From Tetrahymena thermophila SB210 (lineage: Eukaryota; Ciliophora; Oligohymenophorea; Hymenostomatida; Tetrahymenidae), in NCBI RefSeq assembly GCF_000189635.1, contig NW_002476343.1:68727-132726 (forward strand): a stretch of 64,000 nt of DNA, given 5' to 3'. Under the pieces are notes generated by a model. That model worked only from the letters and a program-made list of their open reading frames with translations. It searched no databases and had not been told where the DNA came from. Position numbers and translations under genes: made by a program. Positions within the stretch are counted from its first letter, which is position 1. Each line of letters opens with the position of its first letter. Below are positions 23,607-35,701 of the stretch, piece by piece.

Positions 23607-24008
23607 TCACAATAGTAAAGCTATAAGAGATAATAATAAAGCAAAAACTAATAAAGTAGAATTGCTTGTGCATACCCAACTGTTACTAACAGTGGCACCT
23701 TTGCATGAATTGCTGCAACTAGAGCCATAGAAGTATTATCCATCAGGAACACTAGAACCAGAGACACCATTACAAGATTAGCAAATCCATCCATTAAGAC
23801 TAGCAGGTTTAGTAGAACAATCGGTGAATTTACAGTTACCATTATTAGAAGAGTCGTATGTGAATAAAGCTTAACTAGTAGCGTCACCACAATTGCTGCA
23901 GTTTGAACTAGCAGTAACAGCACAAGCTACTCCATTACCAGTAGAAACAGCTTAAACAGAAACAACAGAAACAGAAAGGATCAAAGCAAAAGCAGTAAAT
24001 TTGTTCAT
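23607..24008 (-). CDS. small secreted, probably GPI-anchored Cys-rich protein
   Basis: One exon of 133 residues runs from ATG 24008-24006 to TGA 23609-23607. The first 20 residues (MNKFTAFALILSVSVVSVQA) are a signal peptide. The middle contains about a dozen Cys, including CSNCG and CQSCNG pairs, and many Ser, Thr and Asn. The last 18 residues are hydrophobic with no charged tail (TLLVFALLLSLIALLL), preceded by a small-residue SNS patch: the form of a GPI-anchor signal. In layout it is a miniature of the immobilization antigens further right, but it lacks their GFDTDG repeats. Its role is unknown; a cell-surface coat protein is the natural guess. The CxxC spacing is too irregular to name a domain. 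Confidence 0.85.
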
Positions 24009-26431
24009 TTTTTAGTTTTATTTTTCGTATTTTAATTTTCTTAAATAAAAAATGATTATATTTGCATCTGTTTAATATAATTTAAATAAAAGTTTTCTTT
24101 CTGAATGAAATTACAACGAATAATTACAGATAATTAGCTTATTTTCAGAGTAATTTAAAGAATGAAGTAAGTAATTAAAGTATTTTTTTTGTGGCTTTTG
24201 GGTTAACAGTTTGAATTATTGAAATATATTTTTTATTCATCATTTCATAAAAAAGATAGAGTTTACTATTTAATTAATTTTCTGATTAATTAGGATGATT
24301 AGAGCCAATTTTAAAATTTGGCAAAGTAAATCTGAATACTTAGATTAAAATAATATTGCTTATAATATCCTTATCTGAACTCACTACTAAAAGAATCAAA
24401 ATAAGAATATACAATTAATATAACATTAATTAGTCGTACTTTATATAAGTAAATATTATTTTGAAAAATTAACCATTATATTCAAGTAGCATTTTTAAAA
24501 AGATTTTTTAGTATTAAAAAATAGAAAAAATGTTAAATTTGTTCATAACACTAAAATAGAAAATTTATTTTAATCTTCTCAATAGATTCAATAATTTTAT
24601 TTTTAAGTATTCAATTAAGAAAAAAAAAAAATAGACTAATTTGAATAATCTTAGACTTTTACTGTGGTATTTTTTTCTTTCTATTTTAATTTAGATTACA
24701 TTGATTTTTAACAAACTATTGGAAAAAGTAAATATTGATTTTAAAAAGCACCAGATTAATTAAATTGTAAATCAAAATTTATTAAAGCAATCACATACTG
24801 TAAGCTTTAAAAATATATAGAGAGATTGATTTTAATTAAAAGATACTAACTCATTTAATACTCAAAATAAGTAGATAGATAAATAAATTCATTACTGAAG
24901 AATCATAAAGAAAAAATTTATTTGCTTTTAACAATGAGGTGTTAGTTGAAGGGTAACCAAAAAAATATTTGCATTGGCAATTAATATATTCAGTGAACAA
25001 AAAATTCTTATTAGCAAATCTTGTTTAAAAAAAATATAATTAATTAATTGGATACATGAAATTAATTATTTGATTTAAAGCGTGAAAAAAAATCAAATAT
25101 TTTTTTAGATTAGAAATGATTAGTTCTTACTCATAATTAATTACATTTTTGAAAAAGAAATAAATTAAAGATTATTATCCTGTTAATGATATTTGATTTT
25201 CTTAAAAAATCATAAAGAAAAGCAGAATATTAGTTTTTATATGAATCAAAACTTTGAAAAGTGTAATTAGAATTTTTTTATTTATATTTTAATATCAGCT
25301 TATTTAAATAGAATTTTGTAAAATATTTGTTTGTTTTAAACAAATTTCTAATTTCAATTTATCATTTTAAATTGTCTATCTAAAAATAAAAAAACTTATT
25401 TTACTTTGTTTAAATTTATGATTCTTAAAATTTCTTTGAAAAAATAAATAAATTATTTTATTATTAATAAAATAGAATGAAAAATTTTTTTAATTTTCAA
25501 ATTCATTAAAATACAAACATTATTTGAATAAATTTTGATCAAGTTGAATTTTCTGAAAATAATTTAAATTATGATGTTTAAGTGAAGACATATAGCAGCA
25601 CTTAAATTTATACGCTTGCAAGGTTATTGATATTTTGACTTGATATGAAGTTAGGAGTAAATTATTTAATTATTTGAATAATTTAAATTATTAGTAGAAT
25701 TTAATCTAATTAGTTTGCAATTATACAAATATTTGTAAAAAAACACCTAATAATATGTTTTTGTTATTTTATAAAAAAAAAAAAAAATTATTAAACAAAT
25801 TGAATTGTTTGTTTTATTTATTCTTGTTTGGTTTTTTTAGTCACTTAATTAATTTCATTATCTATTATTTTGAAAAATATTCATAAATTTAATGCTAAAA
25901 TTTAAAAAAAGAATAAAAATAATTTGGTATTTTAAAATACTGGAAAGATTCTATAGATGAATTTTAATAATATTTAAAAATTTAAATCATAAATTAATTT
26001 TTTAAACTGATTCTTAACATTTTTAGTAAATTTTTGATTGATTTTCATTAAAATCACTAAAATTTATAAAATTTTTACTTATTTTATTTAATTTTTTTCA
26101 TTAACTAAAATTTGCTTTAATTTTTAAGTTGGTTTTTGTTTCAGTAAAATCTGTAAGAGTTATTTATTTTCAATATAAGCAAAGTTATTAAATTTTAGAA
26201 AGAATAATCTTACTAAATGTAGCTATAAATAGAAATAATTATTAAATCTTAGACAGTATATTTGAAATAATTTCTAATTTTAGAAATTTTTTGTCTGATA
26301 AAAATATATATTTAGTAATATTTATTATGATAAGTAGCAAATAAATTTTTAATATCATTTGATTTATTTATCCGCTTCTTTATCTATCCACAAATAAATT
26401 AATTAAAAAAGAAAAACAAAATTTTAAAAGT
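24009..26431. other. long AT-rich intergenic
   Basis: About 2.4 kb without a gene that I can support. Frames are short and of A/T filler codons. It lies between divergent genes for two surface-type Cys-rich proteins, so both promoters fall here. A run of 13 A lies near 25775. Confidence 0.5.
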
Positions 26432-29400
26432 ATGAGAAAAGCAATAAAAATTCATTTATTAATAGGAATTTTAATTTTACTATTTATCAAAGTTAGCCAT
26501 TGCAGAATAAATATTTTTGATGAAAGTCTAGGTATATATGAATGTTAGAACAATAGTTTGGTTACAAATATTTAATTTTGTGATTTTAACAGCTGCTCAT
26601 ATAATTAATTTTACTCTTTATATTACAGTAAATGCATGAACTATTGCCAAAACGGACTAATTTCATAAGATAGTAATTGTTCGTCTACTAATATTTGTAT
26701 AGATGGATATGAATGGAATTATTCTGATTAAAAATGCAAGAAATAGTCAATTTGTAATGAAAGTATAATAGATAAAAATCTAAATCTTTTTTAATGCCAA
26801 AATTGCAGCTTGACTACTGATTTAAAATAATGCTAAAACTCTTGTTTTCATTATCAGTATTATTCATAATCTTATGGTGAATGTATGACATATTGCGGAA
26901 ATGGGTCTGTAGTAAAACAAGAATAACCTAGCTGCTAAAGTTTGTTTACATGCATAGATGGACTGGAATAGAGTAAAATAGATGATAAGTGTGTTAGATA
27001 ACAAACTTGCAGTTAAAAGATTTATGATGCAAGTTTAAATTTATTTTAATGTCTAAATTGTACCTTAGTTTCAGATTTTAAACATTGTGAAAATAAATGT
27101 GACAGTAATTATTTTTCAGCAGAATATGGATGCATGGCTTATTGCGGAAATGGAATAATTGCATCAAATAAAAAAAGCTGCTAATTAAGTAATCTTTGTA
27201 TTGATGGATTTTAATGGAACCTTCAAAATAACTCATGTAAAAAATGTGATTCTCTTGTTGTTGATAAAAATCTAAAATTACATCAATGCCCAAATTGTAG
27301 CATTGTTTCAGATACTTAATACTGTTAGAATCAATGTAAGAAAAATTAATATTTCTCACAAAAAAATAACAATTGTTTTTAATAATGTGAAAATGGAAGA
27401 ATTTAAACTGAAACAAAAGATTGTTCAGAATCTCCTATTATTTGTATTGATGGATTTGAATGGAATAAAAATGATAATAAGTGTGTTCAATGTGATTAAA
27501 GTATTTTCGACTCAAAATTTAATATTTATAGTTGCTCAAATTGTAGTTTAGCTTCAGATGTAAAAGATTGCTAAAACAATTGCTAAATGTCAGAGTATTT
27601 TTCTTAATTTAAAAATTAATGCATGAAATATTGCTGGAATGGAATTATATCAAATTTAAATGAAGATTGCTCACTTTCTTAACTTTGCACAGATGGGTTT
27701 TATTGGGATTTAACAACTTAAAAATGTGAAAAGAGTTGTGATTAAAAGGTCTTTGACTCGAATTTATAAATTCATTAATGCTAAAATTGTAGTTTCGCTT
27801 CAGTTATAGACTATTGCCATAATTGCTCTAGCCTTGAGTATTATTCAGCTGAATTAAATATGTGCAAGTATTATTGTGGAAGTGGAATAATTGCGCCAGA
27901 TAAGGAAGGTTGTTAATTTTCAAATTATTGCATAGATGGGTATAGGTGGAGCAAATAAGATAATTAATGCAGAAAATGTGAAGGAGATACTTTAGACAAA
28001 AATTTAAATTTATTTGTATGCTCAAATTGCAGTTTTACTTCAGATATCTAAGCTTGCAATCGCTGTTAAAGTACTTATTACTACTCTTAATAACACAGCT
28101 AATGTGTAACATTATGTGAAAATGGATTAATTTTACTTGACTATGAATATAGATGTTCATCAGCTAAGGCTTGTGTAGATGGGTTTTAATTGAATAATTC
28201 AAGTAATAAATGTGAAAAATGCAATCAAACCCTTATTGATGCAAATTTTAATCTCCATTAATGTCCAAGTTGTTTTTTTGTTACAAATATTGAGTTTTGT
28301 TAAAAAAAATGCTTAAATTCTCAATATTTTTCATAATAATACGGATGCATGACATATTGTGGTAATGGATTTATCGCATTGGATTAAAGTAGTTGCTCTA
28401 AAACTAATGTTTGCATAGATGGATTTTAATTTAACGAAAGTGATAAAAAGTGTGAAAAATGCAATCAAAGTATTTTTGATAATAGTTTAAACATACACAG
28501 ATGTGAAAACTGTAGCTTGGTTACTGATATTAAATTTTGCTCAAACAATTGCACAGTTGATCAATTTTATCTAAAGGAATAAAGTAAATGTATGAATTAT
28601 TGTGAAAATGGGCTCATTGCTGAAGATATATCAAGTTGTTTTTCAAATCTGTTTTGCTTAGATGGATCTTAATGGAATTTTATAACTAAAAAATGTGAAA
28701 CAAATTTATAAACTAAATGTCCTTCTGGAAATCTTCCCGATTCTTATGTAAAAGTATGTAGTAATTGTAGTTTTGTTACTGATACTTAATTTTGCAAAAA
28801 TAGCTGCTACCTTTCAAATAATTCATATTTCTTTGAGTAAAAAAATTAATGTTGGTATTATTGCGGAAATGGATTAATTTCATAAGACAAAAGTGAATGT
28901 AAAACTTCTGAGATATGCGTGGATGGATTTTAATGGGATTTTTAAACTAAAAAATGTGAAAAAAACTATAACTGCCCTAGCATACTACAGGATGCTTATG
29001 TAAAATTATGCAGTAACTGTAGTTTAGTTACTGATACTAATTTTTGCTAGAATAAAAGTTTTGATTCTTTTAAAAAAGTGTCTATGTATTACGATTAGTA
29101 ATAGAATAAGTACATGAATTATTGTGGAAAAGGATAAATTACTTCAATTTAATCTAGCTGTAATGTATAGACTACAAATACTTGTATAGATGGATTTTAA
29201 TGGAATTCTCAAAATCAATAATGCGAAACAAATTAATAAACTCTTTGCGCATCTTATTCTTTGTCTGACTCATATGTAAAAATATGCAGTAATTGTAGTA
29301 TTGTGAGTGATACCGACTTTTGCTAAAATAACTGCTCTGCTTCAAAAGACTATTTTTATTATTATTCTTAAAAGTTAGATGCATGTATGTATTATTGTGG

Positions 29401-30436
29401 TAATGGACTAATTGCTAACACGAAGAGCAATTGCAAATCTATAACTACCTGCATAGATGGATTAGTATGGAATTTTTTAACAAATAAATGTGAGTCAAGT
29501 TTAAAATAGAACTGTCCCCACGATTCATTACCAGATGATTATGTAAAAGTATGTAACAATTGCAGTTTTGTTACTGATACTTAATTTTGTTAAAATGAAT
29601 GTTTAGCTTCCTAAAAATCTTATTACTACCATTAATAATCAAATCAATGTATGTATTATTGTAAAAATGGGCTTATTGCTAATGATTATTCTCTATGCTA
29701 ATTTTCAAATACATGTGTAGAGGGATATTAATGGAACAATTAAAGTAGAAAATGTGAAAAAAAATAAATATGTGAGGAAAAGATTTTTGATAGTAGTCTT
29801 GGAATTTATTAATGTCCAAATTGTAGTTTAGTAGTAAATACTTAATTTTGTTAAAATGACTGCAATCATTCTTAATTTTACTCATAAGCAAATTGTATGA
29901 TTCATTGTGGAAAAGGACTTATTGCAAAAGACTAAAAAAGTTGCAAATTATCCAACCTTTGTATTGATGGGTTTATTCTTACTGAAGAAGGCAAGTGTAA
30001 CCCATATGGTGCTTTTATTAATCAGAAAATTGACTAAAATTTTTTGATAATGAATATCTTAATTCCTTTGTTATTTATTTTTGTCATTATTATTTTTGTA
30101 ATCTGGGTTGTAAAAAAAGTTAAAGGTGTCGTTAAAGCGTAAGCAGGACACTCAGAAATAATAAAAAAATAATAGCAAGAAGCATAAAAATATATGATTG
30201 CACATTAAGAAGAAATAGAAGCATTAAAATAGAAATTATAAAAAATATAGTCAGTTGAAATCAATTAAAATGAAATTATTCTAAGCATGAATAACCAAAA
30301 AGAAGATTTAGAAGAATAATCTTTAAGTAAATAGACAGTAAATATGATAGAAAATTTTAAGGAACTTTAGTAAGATTAATATTCTTAGTAGTAGTTTTAA
30401 GAAAATCCAGCTTTTGATAATCAGCATAGCCAATGA
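26432..30436 (+). CDS. large single-pass membrane protein with about 14 Cys-rich extracellular repeats
   Basis: A single 4005-nt frame gives 1334 residues with no intron. Residues 1-24 (MRKAIKIHLLIGILILLFIK...) are a signal peptide. The ectodomain consists of about 14 repeats of 75-95 residues. Each has an xCxNCSLVTD-type segment, a YYS...CMxYCGNGLI segment and a CIDGFQWN segment; the last occurs 14 times in variants (CIDGYEWN, CTDGFYWD, CVDGFQWD). Cys spacing is largely kept, but the repeat near 29000-29170 has lost several Cys. There are many NCS-type N-glycosylation sites. One transmembrane helix near residues 1205-1228 (NILIPLLFIFVIIIFVIWVV) is followed by a basic stop-transfer segment and a Gln/Glu-rich coiled-coil tail of about 100 residues. 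It looks like a surface receptor or adhesion molecule; the ligand is unknown. Confidence 0.88.
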
Positions 30437-30781
30437 AACCCTAATTAATTAAAAATAGAAATTTGAATCCTAGTATTTTTGATAGGCTCTTATTTATCGT
30501 CAGAAGACAAATTTTATATTTTTTTTTTACTTTTATCTAATTAGTGATATCATTTTTAGATAGCTACATTTGAAAATTAAAAATTATTTGTTAGTTTGCG
30601 ATTTTTGATTGAATTTAATTAATTTATTTATTTATTAGTATATTTTCATTTCTCTAACTTTATTTTTTAATTCATTTTATTTTTTTCATAATTTATGTTT
30701 ATATAGGTCCTGCCAAAAAAAACATACACTTTTATTATGAAAAATATTATAGTTATATCATACATATTTTATATTAGTTTT
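30437..30781. other. intergenic between convergent units
   Basis: AT-rich 3' flank of the Cys-rich membrane protein gene meeting the 3' end of the decayed protease-like gene. The inverted duplication begins at about its right edge. Confidence 0.5.
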
Positions 30782-31856
30782 TCATTACATGATTTACTAC
30801 CCTCTAAAGTTTGATGTTTTTTGTTTTTAGGCTTTTTCTACTATTTGAACTGATTGATTTTAAAAATCAAATCAATATAATAAGTGTCAAATATAGTGTT
30901 ACCAAATGCAATATAGTTAAGATCATCTGATTATTATTAAATTAATAGCTAATATTTGCCGCTGGGTAGTTATCTGTAAATTTAATAAGGTTATAGGGTA
31001 ATTGTGTAAATCTTTCCATACCTATTTTAGAGGTAGATGTAGAGAGGTTATAATTAATCAACTGATGATAAAAACATATCGGCATGCTTAGAAGTTGAAC
31101 TTATATAACTCTGTTTTAAAATTATTTTAGTTGAATATTTGAAGGATTTGATTTACAGATTCGCTTGGAAGTTAAGTGAAAGGAGAATCTAAGTTAAAAT
31201 GTGCATAAACATGTGCTCCTAGTGCATAGCTTAAATAGACAGCTCCTCTACAATAAGAACTGTAAAATTTTTTATCAGGAATAGTGTAGACTGCTAATTC
31301 AACAATAGAATAATCTTAATTAATCAAAGATGCATCTGGCTCTCCTATTTCAAGACTTCCAACAACCATATCATCACTAACATTTTACCTAATTTTACTG
31401 TTTAAGTATATAAGTTATTTGATTCTAAATAAGTTTGTCTTCAAATAATTCAACAATAACATATTCTTATTTAAACCACTAATAATAAAATCAAAGTTAT
31501 TTTTTTTCTATCTATTCATTACGGCTAACGAATTAAATATTTCCCTTAAAAATTACCTAATTAAAATTCAGTAGAATAGTTAGGTTACTTAGTGTAATTA
31601 TCAACACCAATATATTAAGCTCCACAGAGGTTAGTTTAGTTAGAAGAACTAGAAATAATGTTAAGCAGTCTTGGTTGAATACAGGAAAGACATTGATTTC
31701 ACATTTTTAAGATCCGTATAATACTGGAAAGTAAAGAGCTCCTTCTTTGTTCTACTTCAAGGCTATAGTAACTTTAGAAGCAAAAGCTTAACTGCATCCA
31801 AGTAGCATTACTACTGATGCTATTATAAGATTTAAATGGTTTTTTCTTTAATTCAT
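30782..31856 (-). pseudogene. decayed copy of pepsin-like (A1) aspartyl-protease-like gene
   Basis: Read on the minus strand, this matches the intact gene at 45360-46442 almost along its whole length, from the shared start region (31856) to the shared TGA (30784-30782). Compared with that gene it has several single-base deletions that shift frame: in the GACTGC(T)ATAAC stretch near the N-terminus, in AAATACAG, in GTTGCAAC and in TTGGATTT close to the C-terminus. The stretch around 31500-31560 is also rearranged. The signal-peptide region and the C-terminal GFDF-type motif are still recognisable. It is the left arm of a large inverted duplication and shares its upstream region with the right arm. 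Confidence 0.8.
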
Positions 31857-33122
31857 CATTTTACTTTATTATTATATTTTTAATTATTTTATTCAAATCA
31901 ATCAATTAATTAATATTTTTGCATAAATCCTAAATTTTTCTATTTATGAAGGTTTTTTCTATTAAAAATAAGTAAAAAATTACATATTTAATAAGTTCAA
32001 ATTCATGAAAATATTTACACAAAATTTATAAGAAAAAAAATAAATCATTAAAATAAATTACTTAGAAAAAACTTTAATAATATATTGTTGAGAATATAAT
32101 TTCAGGATTTATAAGTAAGGAAATTTATTTGATTGGATGATTATCAGATCTATGCAACAACTTTTTCATTAATTATTCTTTAAATTTATTTAAAAATTTC
32201 ATTTGTATTTTTTGGTAATTACATATGCTTATCTATAATTACAGAATTATAAAAATGTTATTTAGAAAGATATTTTAAAAAATCTTTTTTAGTTAATGTT
32301 TTCTTATTTCTTTAATATTTTGAAGTTAGTATAATCTTTTGGTTTTGTGATAAATATACTTTTGATCTTTTCTGATAATTAGATGTATAAGAATTATATT
32401 AAAAAGTAATTTCTAGCTGTGATTGTCTTTTTTAATTAAGAATATAATTCTTCAGAATTCTTTCCAAAATTCGATTTACAATAAATAAAAATGTAATTAA
32501 TCTGAACAGTATTTTATTATTTTTGAAATTAAAGCTAAGGTAAAATTAAATACTTTGAAATATGAATGATGTTATTTCTAACTAAAATATCAAATATATT
32601 TTCTAAGAATTCAAAAAATGAAGAAATTTATTTTAGGTGAAAATTAAATAATTTTATTTTTTAATTTATTAATTAAATAAAAATAAAAATGATTTACCCA
32701 AAATTAACTTCTTATTAATATTTTTTGCTTTAAATAATATTTCTAATATTTTTAAATTATTAATAATACTTTGCAGATAATACTCTCGGGCAATAATTGC
32801 TAACCTAAAAATATATATTCATATTATTATTTACCTTATTTATTTCAGGTTTCCTAATGACATAATCAATAAAATAAGTCAATTAATAATATTAATCATT
32901 ATTATTTATTTAAAGTAATTCTAATTTTTTTGAAAAAAAATGTTATATTTAAAGAAATGACAAAATTTCATGAATTAGTTTATTAATAATTATAAATTTT
33001 TTGAAATTGCTTTAAAGAAAATATTTTTTTTTTCAATAAAATAAATAAAATAGAATTATTCTAAATAAATATAAGGAGTAATTTGTTTTACTAAAAATAA
33101 ATAATATTAATCATAATTTCAT

Positions 33123-33297
33123 TTTTCTATTATGATAAGTACAGATTTAACACTAAGATGCTGATTTTGTAAGTTTAAATGATAAAATTTATTGAATGAA
33201 TTTATTTATTTATTATAAATTATAAATTTTTTAAATTGCTAAAAATATAAAATCATCATCTTAATGTTAAATTTATACTTATGATAATAGAAAAATC
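33123..33297. repeat. imperfect inverted repeat forming a long hairpin
   Basis: The arm at about 33123-33175 (ttttctattatgataagtac...) is repeated in inverse orientation at about 33240-33297 (...ttatacttatgataatagaa) with few mismatches, leaving a spacer of about 65 bases. A single-arm relative of the right half is present at about 58800-58850 in block 4. Confidence 0.7.
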
Positions 33298-34514
33298 AAA
33301 TGATTATTGACATTATTATTTCAAATTTTCTTTAATAAAATTATTCATTTGTCTTTCAAAAATGTTTCTTATTTTTATTTCATCTTAAAAATAAAATCTA
33401 TGTTTTTTTTCTTTTGTATAAACTCAAAACAATTTTACTTTCTATTCCATATTTAGATACTACTTAAAAAATTCTACCTTAGAAATATTAAAATTTTTTA
33501 AAATCCTCTATTTATATCTAATTTCAAAATTATAAATATTGAAAACAGTTAAGTTTTCTAGAGGTTTTATTTAGTTTTTTTTCATATTCTATCTAAATAA
33601 GATATTTTCCTTTTTAAAACTAGTTGTAAATGTAATAATTAAAAAAGATTCTAATTAAATTTTGAATTTGGTAATATAATTCTCAATTCATCAAAGATAT
33701 TATTTGTAGACTTTAAATATATCAAATAATCATCAAAATAACAAATCTAAACGATATTTATTAAAAACCACTAGAATTATATTAAAATCTTTCTTTTTAG
33801 ATTTTATTACTAGTAATTACAATTAAACATAGCGCTTTATATATTTTTATGTATAAAATCTAACAACTTATAAATTGATAGACTTTTTAATTGGTCTATT
33901 TGATGAATATATGAATTAAAATTCAAAAATCAATTAAAGATACTCTAAAAGATTATCACTTTAGGAAATTATTGAAAATGCTATTAAATACTCTTTTGAA
34001 GAAATTTTTCTTGCCTACTCTTATAGCTACAGAAACATTAAATTGATTAATTATTATATATTTCACTAAAAATTTAAAACTTTAATGGTATTTTTATGAA
34101 AATATTTTAAATTTTATTTGCTATTTGAAAAAAATAAACATCAAATAGGCCTGACAGAGTCGCTAAATATAGTTTTTTATGCAATAATTAATCTTCAAGT
34201 TTAGTTATAGAAAGTTTAAATTTAATAAAAGATAGAAATAATTCTAAATATTCAAAAAGTTAGGTTAATAATTAATTACAACTAAATATTAGCAGATTAC
34301 TTTTTATTTAAATCAAGTTTACAAAACAAAAAAAATCAAGATAAAAACTGTTTAAAACTTTTATAAATTGTAATATTAATTATTTACACATATTTCAATT
34401 TCGGAGTCTATACAATTGTAAATTTAAAATGTAAACAATAATAAAACAAATTTTTTACTTAATTATTAATATGATTTTTATTATTATTCATATAGCTATT
34501 CTTGAATAACTATT

Positions 34515-34526
34515 TCTCGCGCGAGA
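34515..34526. other. GC palindrome in AT-rich DNA
   Basis: tctcgcgcgaga is a perfect 12-base palindrome with three CpG steps, which is striking in a background of about 80% A+T. It could be a protein-binding site. No copy was noticed in the other antigen blocks. Confidence 0.5.
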
Positions 34527-35574
34527 GTATACTCAAATCCCGTTATTTTTTTCAAGCATTTGGAATATGTGGGATCAACATTTTATAATTTTTTAAACTG
34601 AGCAAGAGTCCACATTTTACTATATATATCCAAAAATAGTTATATCTAAAAATATAGACATCTTAAGTAAATAAATGTACTAGTCACTATCATTATAAAT
34701 TGGAATAAATAATATATCACAATTAAATATTTAATCGATAATTTAATCAGCAACTTAAAATTTTTAAATTTGATTTTTGAAATTAAAGATATAAGATTTT
34801 ATTATATTGGAATATTTAATCTTGATAAAAGTAATGATATTTATTAGTTTACAAATCCAAAGCTAAAAATTATAGATAATTAATCAATAAACTTTATTTT
34901 ATTTATTGGAAGTAAGTTATCCATTTAAAATGTTTTATAAAGATGATTTTTTTTTATAATATGCCCGAATATTTAGAAAAAATCATAATCTTTAAATAAA
35001 TTTACTATTACTTTTATATATTTTCAGTAATAGTCAATAAGCAAAGTATTTATTAAATCCCACTTGATTTGAAGGATTAAAATTTTTTGAAAGTATATCT
35101 AAATAAGAGTATATTGTAAATATTACTAGTCAATTTGTAAAATTTGTTCAATTCTATTCTAACCAATAACTTAAAGTATTTGGATTTAATTTTTGAGATT
35201 ATAGATACAAGATTTTAATATTTTGGAGTGTCTTTATCTTGATAAAAATAATTATTTGAGTTCATAAATCCAAAATCAAAGAAAAATTGATAGATAGTTT
35301 CTTACAGCTTTATCACATTTCAATTTCTTATTGAAAGTAAGTTTATCAATTTAAAATGTTTTAAAAAGATGATTTTATATGTAATGTGTGAATATTTAAC
35401 GAGTCAATAAGAATAAATAAAGTCATTATCTTTAAATTAATTTACTAATACTTTTATAAATAAAGTAATAGTCTTTGAGTAAAGAGTTGATTAATGAAAA
35501 TACTTAAATCTTACTATTTGTAAGATTACAATTTTTTTAAAAATTCATCTAAATAGAAATTAGAAGGGAATTAG

Positions 35575-35701
35575 ATACTCAATCAATTAAAATAAATCGA
35601 ACATTTTAAGAAGTGGTTAACACTCAACTACTTATAAATAATTTATAAACTAAATTATAAATAATAAACTAATTAAATTGTTAAACCTTAATCATTAGTA
35701 A
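35575..35701 (+). promoter_or_regulatory. conserved antigen-gene promoter-proximal element, copy 1
   Basis: The stretch containing aatcgaacattttaagaagt, ggttaacactcaa and ccttaatcattagtaaATG recurs with few changes directly before all four antigen genes, ending at the same distance from the ATG. Conservation over about 125 bases suggests core promoter and 5' UTR. Confidence 0.65.

Larger units (their letters stand above)
30782..34440 (-). repeat. left arm of large inverted segmental duplication
   Basis: The reverse complement of this block matches 43190-46442 in order, with small indels. It includes the protease-like gene and about 2.5 kb of its upstream DNA (for example the stretch equivalent to 44800-44920 lies at about 32280-32390). 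The ends are approximate because I aligned by eye. Confidence 0.75.
31857..35701. other. long shared upstream region between divergent units
   Basis: No gene is visible. The part from about 32930 onward is the first copy of the upstream block found before all four immobilization-antigen genes. It includes a hairpin-forming repeat at 33123-33297, a GC palindrome at 34515-34526 and a promoter-proximal element at about 35575-35701. Confidence 0.6.

Noticed and set aside
23648-23923. 91-codon minus-strand ORF
   Set aside because: Shadow frame of the small Cys-rich gene at 23607-24008.
27078-29891. Several minus-strand ORFs of 65-112 codons under the Cys-rich membrane protein gene
   Set aside because: Repeated antisense shadows of the repeats in the plus-strand gene.
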